Assembly (NCBI RefSeq): GCF_033807715.1
Contig: NC_084607.1
Span: 12,604,441-12,668,440, forward strand
Origin: Cololabis saira
Lineage: Eukaryota; Chordata; Actinopteri; Beloniformes; Belonidae
DNA length: 64,000 nucleotides
Direction of reading: 5' to 3'
The stretch's first letter is position 1. Every line of letters starts with the position of its first letter. Made by a program: the position numbers and the translations under genes. This document shows, in pieces, positions 1 to 10,690 of the stretch. A model generated the notes under the pieces. It was not told the DNA's origin. It made no database searches and was given only the letters and a program-made list of their open reading frames with translations.

Positions 1-466
1 ACACGATATTGAGGTCACGATAAGATACGATATTATAGCAGGGTTTTTTTTTAACAACCTTGCATGAGGAACATATGACTGGAATAAATGGTCTTTTATT
101 TGAAAGACACAAAATACAAAACAATTCTGTGCATTTGCTGTATTGTACAGTTTGTAATGCTTCATAACGGTTTGTTTTAAAGAGAAAGCAAGGCCAACCA
201 TTTTCAACAAACTGAACTAAAAGTAAATGACAGGTTTGCATTATGCATCTTCAGTTTCATACAAGTAAAAATATTTAGCCACAAACTGAATAGTTTCTCT
301 CATGTATGATTTGACTTTTTTCTTTTTTCGGATGCGCGTTACTAGTCAACACAATAGATTAATATTAATATTCCAGTATCGCGATACACTTTGTCACCTC
401 CACGAAACGTATTGTGACGTTTTTGTATCACAAAATTTTGTGGCACGATATATTGTTACACCCCTA
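1..466. mobile_element. hAT-like transposon remnant
   Basis: The block ends TGTTACACCCCTAG, the inverse of the TAGGGGTGTAAC tip common in fish hAT elements. It also holds paired GATA/TATC-type motifs. The left end lies outside the window and no transposase is seen. Confidence 0.4.
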
Positions 467-727
467 GTGTGTGTGTAATTTCTGTCCCCAATAACAATTT
501 AAAGTTAAACAACTATCTGATAACGTAACTCTGTACTGAATTAAGAGGTATTTTTTGTGTATGTTTCTCCTTATTTACAAACGGTAAAACAGCCTCGGAC
601 CATGATACTTCCACCACCAAAAGTAACAGCTGGTACTGTGACTTTTGTCCACCTGGAGAACCTTCAACTTTTCAGCAGCCTCTCACTTTTTTTGTAATAA
701 AATTCCCTCAAAAGTCGACAGAGCCAC

Positions 728-1479
728 CAGGGGCGTCAATTGGGTATGGCAAGGTATGGCAGCAGCCACACGTTGGCTTCAAGGGAAAATGTAAATGTTT
801 GTTTTTTAAATACATTTATGGAATTACTGTGTCTATTTGTATTGATTATTCTATTACTTAATACATATAGAATAACTACAAATGCAAATCAGAACAACAT
901 GATCGATTTCACTAGTTATTATACACTGCAAAAACTCAAAATCTTAACAAGAATATTTGTCTCATTTCTAGTTAAAATGTCTAATTTTTTGTCAAAAGAA
1001 ATCTCATTACATTTAAGACAAGATTCAAAAACAACTATTTTCACCTGTTACAAGTACATTTTCATATAAAATAAGTGGAAAAATCTGCCAGTGGAACAAG
1101 ATTGTTTTGCTTGTAATGAGAAGATAAATCTTGTCCCACTGGCAGATTTTTCTACTTATTTCAAGTGAAAATTTACTTGAAACAGGTGAAAATGGTCAAA
1201 TAACAAGTTATTTTTCTGGTGATGACTCTTGTTTTAAGTGTAATGAGACTTTTGACTAAAAATGAGACATTTTAACTAGAAATAAGACAAATATTCCTGG
1301 TAAGATTTTGAGTTTTTGCAGTGAGCGAGACTGCATTTGAAAACATTTTCTTGACCACACAGATCAGCTACATAAACTTCTGTGATGAGTATTTGCTGGA
1401 CGTGTTGATTGATACTCTAGTTAAGTTCTGTGACTCGTAACCTTGCCATACCATAGCTTTGACTGAATTGACGCCACTG
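728..1479. mobile_element. Non-autonomous hAT element, copy A, with foldback core
   Basis: Termini CAGGGGCGTCAATT and its inverse AATTGACGCCACTG are flanked by an exact 8-bp duplication AGAGCCAC (720-727 and 1480-1487), diagnostic of hAT. Inside lies a long inverted repeat (about 930-1322) whose arms read CAAAAACTCAAAATCTTA. It is closely related to 57984-58746. Confidence 0.88.
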
Positions 1480-1635
1480 AGAGCCACTGACATGACAGCA
1501 GCCTCCAGTGGACGGCAGACCTGTTCCTTAGAATAACTATTAAAAGAAGTATACGCCCAATTTTACAACTGTCCACATGACTGTTCGATGTACCAAGCCC
1601 AACTCTAATTGACACCCAACAGAGGTATCAACGTT

Positions 1636-1765
1636 AAGCCTGATTTATGGTTCCGCGTTAAATCGACGGCGTATGGTACGCGTCAACGCGCACCGTACGC
1701 TGTGCGTCGCCGCGCCCCTACGGCGTAGGCTCTGCGTTGCTGTAACGCACAACCATAACACTGAA
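1636..1765. mobile_element. Palindromic Harbinger-type MITE, copy 1
   Basis: The block starts AGCCTGATTTATGGTTCCGC and folds back through CGTACG-rich sequence, ending AACCATAA. It belongs to the same family as 27714-27854, 47061-47178, 50620-50720 and 59172-59305. Confidence 0.65.
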
Positions 1766-1988
1766 AATGAAACTGTCGCACCTTAGCGCAGTGAATGCGT
1801 CTTTTCATCTGATTTTAACGGTTTACCTGTGGAGTCCTCCACACAATCGTTAAAAACAGGGCAACAGACATTTTTCTCAAACGTTTTCTCTTCCTGTAAT
1901 CAAGTTTATGTCACTGATATTTGACTCATGACCAAAAGAGCGCTGGCATGAGACAAACTTTAGAGTTTCCTCCGTCTAGACTCGTCCT

Positions 1989-2131
1989 TAATTAAAAAAA
2001 AAACTTTTCAAGTTGTCATCGGCAAAAACAGAAAGTCTTACTTTTCGGAGCATGTGGCCGCCCGGTGTGTTGTCGACGCCGCTCTGAATCAGCTTCACTC
2101 GGATCAGCTGCACCTGAACGACAGGTAGGAG
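1989..2131 (+). other. Unrecognised exon-like open frame in GC-rich block
   Basis: A 45-codon open frame (ending CVVDAALNQLHSDQLHLNDR) runs to an exact splice donor GACAG|GTAGGA at 2125/2126, with TAG immediately in frame. The block is CpG-rich compared with its surroundings. The opposite strand also has a donor-like AAA|GTAAGA and a long open frame, so it could equally be a first exon on the minus strand or chance in GC-rich DNA. I do not recognise the protein. Confidence 0.2.
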
Positions 2132-2381
2132 GCTGCGTTCAGGTACCGCCCGAACAATCGGACAAAACCAACACTCGGTCTGTGACTCTGAAAGTTTGCG
2201 CCTCACGGGCGAGAGTTTCCCTCGGAAGTCACAATTCCCAACACCTTTGAACTATCAAATGAAGCTGGCAGCGTAAAATTATGATTTAAACGTGTAAATT
2301 AGAAAATTCGGGAGATAATGTTTATATTTATTACAGCAACGCATCAAAGCAAACAATATTTATTTTCTTTTTCTTTTTTTA

Positions 2382-2615
2382 TTATTGTTGGCTTTGTCTC
2401 GAACATAACAAAACCCATCAAATTAAAAGCATCAAAATATTTCTTTACACAAGTTTGTATGGAAATCAAAGATGTCAATGCAAACATGTCATAAATAAAT
2501 TACACTGTTTTATTTATTAAATCATAATATATATATATTTATTGTTTTTTTTTAATTTATTGTTGGCTTTGTCTCGAACGCAACAAAACCCATCAAATTA
2601 AAAGCATCAAAATAT
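2382..2615. repeat. Direct repeat of 59 bp, two copies
   Basis: The unit beginning TTATTGTTGGCTTTGTCTCG occurs at 2382-2440 and 2557-2615 with only two or so mismatches. The second copy leads into 2660-2760, which resembles a fish LINE 3' region (GAGGAAGCAGAACGCTTATT). Confidence 0.6.
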
Positions 2616-3692
2616 GAAAAACAGCAAAACAATTTAACAGTCTCATCCAAAAATAAAACACTACAGCAAAACAATATGTTCGAGAGGGAACAGGAGGAAG
2701 CAGAACGCTTATTTAGTCCTGCCCCTTCCTTACAATATCATATCATATGCCATATAAAAATGTAAAAATTAAAAGAAAAGAAAAGACAAAATAAAAAAAT
2801 AAAAATAAAACACAAACAACCAATAAACAAGATCAAGGCATAATTAAACCAGTCTCCTACAATATCCTAAATTCAAAAATCCCAGTCACCTCTAAGATGA
2901 TCCATGACCTGCCATGAATGCAGGCAATTATATTTGTATCGTATATGATCCATCCCACAAGGAACAAAATAACAATCAAAGAAATACATATTGAAGGCAA
3001 ATTAGAGGTCCCCATTTTTATACTTGTCAAGAACTACTGTATAAAGTTAGTACTTCGTTTTATTTCATCATCCAGACCTTTCCACAAAGTTATTATTGCA
3101 AAAACAATATAATGCAGAAGTAGGCTAGATATTATTAGATTATTTATTTATTTAATTGAGTAGCCTATACTTTTGGAATAGTGAGTCTTCACTGCCACCT
3201 GTGGCTAAGACTGATAACTGTATCACTACAGCAAAATGTGCAACAATCAGTCATCCTGCATTGTTGTTTACTCCCTATGCATGTTTAAGGGCTCAAAGGC
3301 CTTCACTGATATGATGTCTCGCCAACTTGGAGTATCATTAATCATATTTAGACTAACGCCTTATCTTATGTTACCCGGAAACCCAGCAGTTGTGAACATC
3401 ATAGTATATAGTGGCAAGATATTGCCATTATTCATAGATTCGTTTTGATCAAAATTATTTTAGATGATTGTGTGAATTCCTATGTTACGTTCTTGTTATA
3501 GTCGTGGTTTTTAGTACGTTCATAACATTTCCAGTTAAAATTATTTGGTTGGATTGTCCCTTAATTCTCATACTTTTTAAACAATTTTCCATTAATATCT
3601 CTGTTTACTAGGCATTACTCGTACTAAACGATTAGAAGAAATGTAGTTATTTATCCATATTTTCATGTTTTTAACCTTTACTGACTTGACTA

Positions 3693-3995
3693 CAGGTGTT
3701 GTGCCAAAAAGTGATTGCCTTTAAAGGCCATTAACTGTATTTAGCCTTCAATCAATTTTTGGCAGGGGAAAATGCCTATTTTGTGTTGTAATGGTCCTTT
3801 AAAAGAGTTAAAAGCAATCCTGTGAGCTCTAGTGTTTATATTATGAAGCTCAATAATGAGATCAAATCATATTTAGGTAGAAACAACCTTTCATTAACTG
3901 TATTTGGCCTTCAATCAATTTTTGGCAGGTAAAAAGACCCATTTTCAGGGAGAAATCAGATTCTGGCAGGCAATCACTTTTTGGCACGACACCTG
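3693..3995. mobile_element. Tc1/mariner-type MITE, 303 bp
   Basis: Inverted termini of 27 bp begin CAGGTGTTGTGCCAAAAAGT and match with one mismatch. They are flanked by TA at both sides. A 40-bp block (ATTAACTGTATTTAGCCTTC and onward) is repeated directly inside the element. Confidence 0.8.
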
Positions 3996-4876
3996 TACTA
4001 AAATATACTGTGCTTCTTCAGTTTGACCACAAGAGGGCAGCAAACACACGATTCTAAAAGACAAATTATAAATATGTCACAAAAAACATTGTTTTACCGC
4101 ACGTTTTGGCGTAAACAATTAATGAACAAATGGAGATAGACCGTCCATGTGTACTTAGTAGGCTATAGATGAATATTGTGCCCCTTGATTTATATTATCG
4201 TAAAAAAGTTTGTGTAGTTTTTGTCGGGTGGAGGAGGCTGGGAAACTTTCAGTCAATTAATTACTTTAGTATGTGTTAAAAATACAAGAAAGTAAAAATT
4301 TTAAATAAAATGCATTCAAATGACAAATATGAGATCTTTAAAATGCACCACTAATTCACTTTTGACTTTTGGGTGCATGTATTCATTAATTTATTGTGGA
4401 TTTTGTTATTTATAAAACTGCCAGCTCATTTAATCCATCTTTTTCTGTGATAAATACCTGATAGGAACCTTGTTAAGACAGGCTTAATACATGCTTATGT
4501 AAACAAGAAATTAAAGGAAAAGTTTATGTTTTCTGTAACATAGTATAACAGGAAGTGCAGAAGTGTATGGACAGGATGGATTTACATGTACATTGCTTAC
4601 TATCATTCATCATGGTGTCTCTGCTTCCCTGAAACAGCAATGGCAGTAGAGTTAGCAGCTGACTGCACAACAATAACGTACTGCTTTTGGATTTCAAATC
4701 TGCCAAAACGGCGGGTGTGGTGGACACTTTTCCTCAGACTACAAAATTAACTTGTTTGAAATATAACTCTAATAATAGTTAAATGTGCCTCTTCTTCCTT
4801 CCAGACTGCTCAAGCATGGACTCTGTGTTCCCCATAGACATAGATGTGTAGATATTTAAATATGTAGGTAGGTATG

Positions 4877-4953
<77 letters not shown>

Positions 4954-4992
4954 TTATATATATTATATATAATATATATATATATTTATTTA

Positions 4993-5086
<94 letters not shown>

Positions 5087-5087
5087 A
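4877..5087. repeat. (TA)n microsatellite
   Basis: About 210 bases of TA with short TTTAT interruptions directly abut the CFAP20-like exon. Confidence 0.98.
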
Positions 5088-5090
5088 TTT

Positions 5091-5438
5091 GGACAATTAA
5101 GTACCTATCAGAGTACAACACGGGTGAACCCTTTCAACTGTACCATGATGGCTGGAACCAGATTCAGTTCAACCTGTCAGACTTCACCAAATTTGCCTAC
5201 GGGACCAATTACACTGAGACTCTTCGTGTACAGGTTAATAGTCAGATGAGCATCTGTGTCACTATGACCTCAATATCCATGGAACTGATTTATTTTGCTA
5301 AAGTTTTGTCTGTTTTGCCCTCAGATTCATGCATGTTGTCGTATAAGGAGGGTGTACTTCTCAGACAGACTCTATTCTGAGAATGAGCTCCCAGAAGAGT
5401 TTAAACTGTACATACCGGTACAGAACCAAAAGGCCAAG
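5091..5438 (+). pseudogene. CFAP20-like gene fragment, two exons
   Basis: CFAP20 (BUG22) is a conserved ciliary axoneme protein. Exon A ends at 5233 and encodes [19 protein letters not shown] and ETLRVQ. A 91-base intron with GTTAAT donor and CCTCAG acceptor follows. Exon B (5325-5438) encodes [29 protein letters not shown] and KAK, then a perfect AAG|GTGAGT donor. These match the last third of CFAP20. The preceding residues ([15 protein letters not shown]) align only loosely with the human YQSTTRVKPF region. The N-terminal two thirds is absent from the upstream sequence, and an AT microsatellite abuts exon A. No stop or frameshift is present, so it may be a divergent or recently truncated paralogue rather than a dead copy. 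No final exon was found. Confidence 0.7.
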
Positions 5439-5439
5439 G

Positions 5440-6870
5440 TGAGTGCGTTCTTGTGCAATGTCCTCATCCACAGCAGTGAGACCGGCATGAGGAGGAGGTG
5501 CCAGGCTGCTGTGGCTATGTTTGTTTCTTCTTCACGCTACTGGCACCTTTTTAAAAGAAAAATAAACAGGCTTTCCAATGGTATAAGATTTATTGCCAAA
5601 AAGCATTGTTACAACAAAGAAACAATCTACCAAAAAAAAGAACAAAAAAGAGCTATTTTTTATCCGTAGTCCCTCAACAGGTCAGGAAGTGCTCAGAGGT
5701 TTTATATCCCGACATTTGTAATTAGTGATGAAAACATTGTCTTTTCAGTAAAACGTCACATTGGACCACTGTGACTTTTAACATCAGAACTGATTACTTA
5801 TTTGACTTATTTGATCAATGGTTGACCTCTAATTTATACATAATTTCAGGTGGGCTCCAACAGTTTCCCATTTTCATCCTTTCTACAGCTTGCCTGAAAC
5901 CATAAACCTCTATTTTTACTGCCTCTCTCTTTGAGTAAATAAATAAAACCTTTTTTGTTTATAATTTGTTAAGCAAAATGCAACACTGTTGTTCAGCTTT
6001 TAGTTATGATACCACCCAGTAATTGTAATTGTTTTCAAACTAAAAGGTACCGTGGTCATCCCTAGGAGAAGGACGTGGTTTAGTTACTGTTAACTTTTAC
6101 TTATCTATAAATACATGTGTTTGTTCAAACAGTTGTAGACATAATACTGTTGTGCATTTTGCCAGCTGCCAATCCTGGTAAATGTTGCCTCAAAGTTTTA
6201 CTAACGCAAGCCTTTTTTGTTTCTTGCAGCAGTAGAGCCTCTGGGTGCGCATCATTCCCAAGATGTGATGTGAAGTTTTGCAGTTTTTTGTTTGTGGAAT
6301 AATGCGTTCCGAGTTGTAATTTGTGTTCACATTTGGACAATAAAGTTTTTTAAACAGACAGATGTCTTCAACGGCTGTTATAGCTCTGGTAAAAGATTAC
6401 ATAATCAGAGGTGAATTTGAGCTCATGTTGTCAATATTTCTGACTTGAAAGGAACCCGGTAGTTTGTGTTTAGAAACTGCTCATTCTGCCTTAAAAAAGC
6501 ATAATATCAATCCTCAGCTATTGTTACACAGACAACATGAGATGGTTCGGCAGCGCTGTGCTTTCTAGTTTATTAACAGAAATTACTTTCTTCTGAACTC
6601 ACTCTCATTTCTTGTTTCACTTTTCATTACTATCTATCAAGGCCTGATTGTGGATGGATGAATCTTAATTTGCCATGCGTTACTAGAATTGAGATCAAGT
6701 CTTGAATGATATGGAAAATAAATGCCTTCTGATTAAACTGAATGTATGACTATTGCAATAGTTAATTTCCCTTTAGGGATTAATAACGTGTTTTTGAATT
6801 GAACTGAATGAATGGACGATGGAGGTAGTGACGTTTATATTGTCCATGGGAACAATAAGCTTATAATTAT
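5440..6870. other. Intergenic stretch with no recognised feature
   Basis: The sequence is AT-rich. An AATAAA lies at 5941 and again near 6340, but I cannot connect either to a transcript. The short open frames show no recognisable domain. Confidence 0.4.
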
Positions 6871-6871
6871 A

Positions 6872-7241
6872 CAGGACTGTCTCAGAAAATTAGAATATTG
6901 TGATTTTCTGTAATGCAATTACAAAAACAAAAATGTCATACATTCTGGATTCATTACAAATCAGCTGAAATATTGCAAGCCTTTTATTAATTTAATATTG
7001 CTGATCATGGCTTACAGTTTAAGAAAACTCAAATATCCTATCTCAAAAAATTTGAATATTCTGGGAATCTTAATCTTAAACTGTAATTGTAAACCCTAAT
7101 CAGCAATATTAAAATAATAAAAGGCTTGCAATATTTCAGTTGATTTGTAATGAATCCAGAATGTATGACATTGTTTTTTAAATTGCATTACAGAAAATAA
7201 AGAACTTTATCACAATATTCTAATTTTCTGAGACAGTCCTG
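6872..7241. mobile_element. Foldback Tc1/mariner-type MITE, 370 bp
   Basis: The termini CAGGACTGTCTCAGAAAATT are inverted, flanked by TA, and the two halves pair over about 180 bases with a short central spacer. A tip of the same family lies at 44109-44162. Confidence 0.88.
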
Positions 7242-8289
7242 TAATCTGACAACGTTGCTGACTGTTGCTGACTGTTCAAAGTTATATAATACATCCATGG
7301 TTCAAACACATCGAAGCGCAGACGCTTCTAATTCTGTAGGATGCTGCCCTCCAGCGGTCGTAGTGATGAACTGCAACAGCGTTTGCATTGAAACCATAGT
7401 GAATTGAAACAGGTTAACACATTTAAGATTTTCTAATACGATAAGCTATATACAGTTAAATAGAGGCATTTATTGTGATATGTTTTTTTCAATTCTGCAA
7501 GGATAATGTAGGACTGCAAAAGATTTGTAGTTTAATTGTGCTCACCGTAAGTTTCCATTTAGGATATTTTGATCAGTGTTGTAGTTACTCGATGTGACCA
7601 CAAGAGGGCAGTAACCAATTGTAGAGAGCATTTCTCGTACATATTTGACTATCGTGCAGAAGAATAAATTAAATATTACTGATTAAAGACAATAGCATAG
7701 TAGTTTTTTTGATTTTTCACTTGGGTATAAATATTAAATATGAGCACCAGACTGCTTCTCATAGTTGAACTTTATGGAAGTCATAGTTTGTACGAGCAGC
7801 CTTAAAACGTTTTTATTTGAAATTCATACCAAAAACTTTGTAACTATTATATTAAGCAAATTTTCTAGGTCGAACGACTTTGAATTCAATGTTTTTACTC
7901 AAAAACACGTCAGTATGTAGACGATTAGTGCAGTAATTTATTTGAGCTACAACCCCTCATCTGCGATGCAGTTCACTTAGTGGCCAGTAGAGGACAGTAA
8001 CATCCCAGAAAACGTTTAATTACCCAATTATGAGATAGAAAATATTTATACTATCAATACAATAAAATACATACACCAGGTATATTCCTCAGACCAAGTA
8101 TTTACAGTATTGATGTACAACTAATGAAGAAAAAAAATAATACTGACACAAAAAAGATTATTATTGTATACACCATGCAGGTGAGCACAGCAGCAAAAGT
8201 GTGATCATTTCAATAGAGCACATACAGTCCAAGAAAAAGAAAGATGAAACAGAATCAGAGTACTTACAAAATAAAATACACACACAGAA
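7242..8289. other. Intergenic region downstream of brd4 with CTCF-like motifs
   Basis: No gene is seen. Near-consensus CTCF cores lie at 7344-7357 (minus: CCGCTGGAGGGCAG), 7598-7611 (plus: CCACAAGAGGGCAG) and 7984-7997 (plus: CCAGTAGAGGACAG). The same 14-mer as 7598 occurs at 4027-4040. Matches are by eye. Confidence 0.4.
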
Positions 8290-10621
8290 TTTTATTTATT
8301 TATTTTTTATTTTCTATAAAAGAGATGAGTTTATTCAATGATCATAACAGACTTAATTAGAGACCTCGAGAGACCACTCACATACCAAACAAAAATTGAA
8401 GAAAATGTTTCAACATGAGCCCAAAAACAGAACAAATGAAACAAAAACAAACGAACAAAAAAAAAAAAGAAAATACCTGAATAAAGCAAACTCTGGGCTG
8501 AGCTGCAGGTCAGCACATTCTCTGGAGAACCCATGGCACGTTATTCCAAGTTATTGTGATAAGAAAAAAAAGGCTAAAAAGGAATGAATGTCTTTGTAAC
8601 CCTTCTAATAATAAAATTATATATTCATACATGGTGTACTTCATAGAAAGTAAAGGTAAATGAAGCACTAAATGAGTTCTCCTCAAGGACTGCTCTTGTT
8701 TTTAGACTCCTCATCAACAGAACGCTTATCTACATCGGGAACATGCCTTCTTGCACCACACTGAATTTTTTTTTAACAAAACCAACACACACGCAGTCAT
8801 CCAAATTTACAGTCACACTCACAAATCAGACTCAGACGCTAGTGTGGCAACGCTGAAACATATCTACTTAAAATCTGCTGATGGAACAAAATGAAAAGTA
8901 GTTGTCAGGTGTGTACACTCATAGAAGTCCAGCTAAAACTAAATTTAAAATCCGAATATTGACAACGGGTAAAATATAAAATGCTGTCTTTTCCTCTTTT
9001 TTTTTTGTAAATTCCTTTTTTTTCTTTTTTTTTTTTTAAAACACAAAATCGTTCAAAACCTCCCTCCCCTTTCAAATATTACACCTCCCGCTGCCGACGC
9101 GACCCTTTCTAACCCCCCTCCAAGTGTAATATAAGCCAACAAGAATTGCAATACGATACAGGCACTGGAGAAAAACACTATAAGAGACGGGTGGAGTGGA
9201 CGAGATACGCTCCGATATCAGCCCAGCTCCGCTCCAACAAGATCTCCATCAACAGAATTAGAACTCACATCCACTATTATCAAACAAGAACAGATATAAA
9301 TCAAAATTGTTATTTCATCATTTTCCATTTTGACGTTTGAATTTTTTTCTCTTTGTACTGTCAACAGTGTGCCCTCTGTAGATTTGAAGATGATTTGATG
9401 CAAACTAAGAGCTCCGTCTGGTCCCATTTGCTTTTTTTTTTTTTTTAAACGAGCCTTTTCAAGTACAAATGTTTGTCTTATTCCCTTCCTACATCAGATC
9501 AGAGAGCACTCGACAGGAACGCAAAGAGGCTTAACTGAGCCAGAAGTGTAACCGCTGTGAACAGGGCAACGAGAAGTGTAATACAATTAACGAGGCAACA
9601 CTTGTAGTGAAATCTAAAGCTGAGAAACAAGTGGCTCTCTCCCTCTTCTGCTAACAGTTTCCGTTGTAGTTTTAAATGACAAGTACAAGGCAAGATGAAA
9701 ACAGATTCTGTCTTCGATAAATACTCACTGGCTATGATAATGCATATATTCACCGGATTCTTCCACTATCTATCTACCGTTTTAGGACAAGTAATTTAAA
9801 GATATCAGGTTGTTTGGCATCAGTGGTGGTGGTCGTGGAGTGTGTTGGTGTAAAGATTCAAAGAGCTAAAGAGGAAAGAAGAAAGATCCAAAATAAACAG
9901 TTATTGTAGTTTTAGAAAATACTTCTATACAGTAGATACTATATGATGAAAAAAGGGTCTGCACGGCTTCTGGTCCTGTCTGTAAATGTTGTTTGTCCGT
10001 GTGTGCAGGCCATAGAACATACTTGTCTGTTTAGGAAAGAGGTGTAAGGCAAACTAACTTCTCTGCTGAGAAATATACATGATTTACAGTATGGAAGTTG
10101 ACACCCCCCTCCCAACAAAAAAAAAAGAAAAAAAATGTGTTCAATTAAAATAAACAAAACAGAAAATAAGAGTTTTTTTCTTCACCATTTCCGACATCTG
10201 GCAGTTTCAAAATGCATCTGCACAGTCCGTCAGTACATCAGAGCGTTTTTCCTCATCGCCGGGGCGCCGTTACTCCTGCGGTCTCTGCGTCAGTCGCACA
10301 GAATGAGCATCACATGGGACAAAGCCGGCTACGCCAGCAGAGGTCCTTTTTCTCTCATTTTGAGATATCCGACAAGCAAATTCCCAGGAAATGACATCCG
10401 AAACGATGAGACTTCCTCAGTCTCGTGAGGCAAAAGTGAGCCGTGACTGCTTGTCCAGAGTTTTGACTCAATCTCAACGTGGCTCGTCACAGATGTGGAG
10501 AGTGTCTGTGATCCTCTTAAGGGATGGGCGCCAGATCTTACGGAGAAGGAACTTTACATCATCCTCTTTTGTTGTTTTTTTGTTTTGTTTTGTTGCAATT
10601 ATGTTTCACTTGTTCCTTTCC
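8290..10621 (-). other. brd4: Probable brd4 3' UTR
   Basis: About 2.3 kb without coding frames or recognisable transposons follows the stop codon, rich in A/T tracts. On the minus strand AATAAA hexamers occur at 8335-8330 and overlapping between 8304 and 8291. These are the most likely cleavage signals. The exact end is inferred. Confidence 0.55.
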
Positions 10622-10690
10622 TCAAAACAGGTTCTCCTCAAAGATAGCCATTAATTCACTTTGGAGATTCATGTCAATAGTCGCTGCCAT
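10622..10690 (-). CDS. brd4: brd4 last coding exon: P-TEFb-interacting C-terminus
   Basis: The exon encodes [22 protein letters not shown] then TGA. Human BRD4 ends with nearly the same residues, which contact cyclin T1/CDK9. The acceptor is CTTTTAG. Confidence 0.97.
   Translation of the reverse strand: MAATIDMNLQSELMAIFEENLF

Noticed and set aside
9939..10654. Open frames of 70-97 codons on both strands
   Set aside because: They fall in the brd4 3' UTR, show no domain and no splice sites, and overlap each other.
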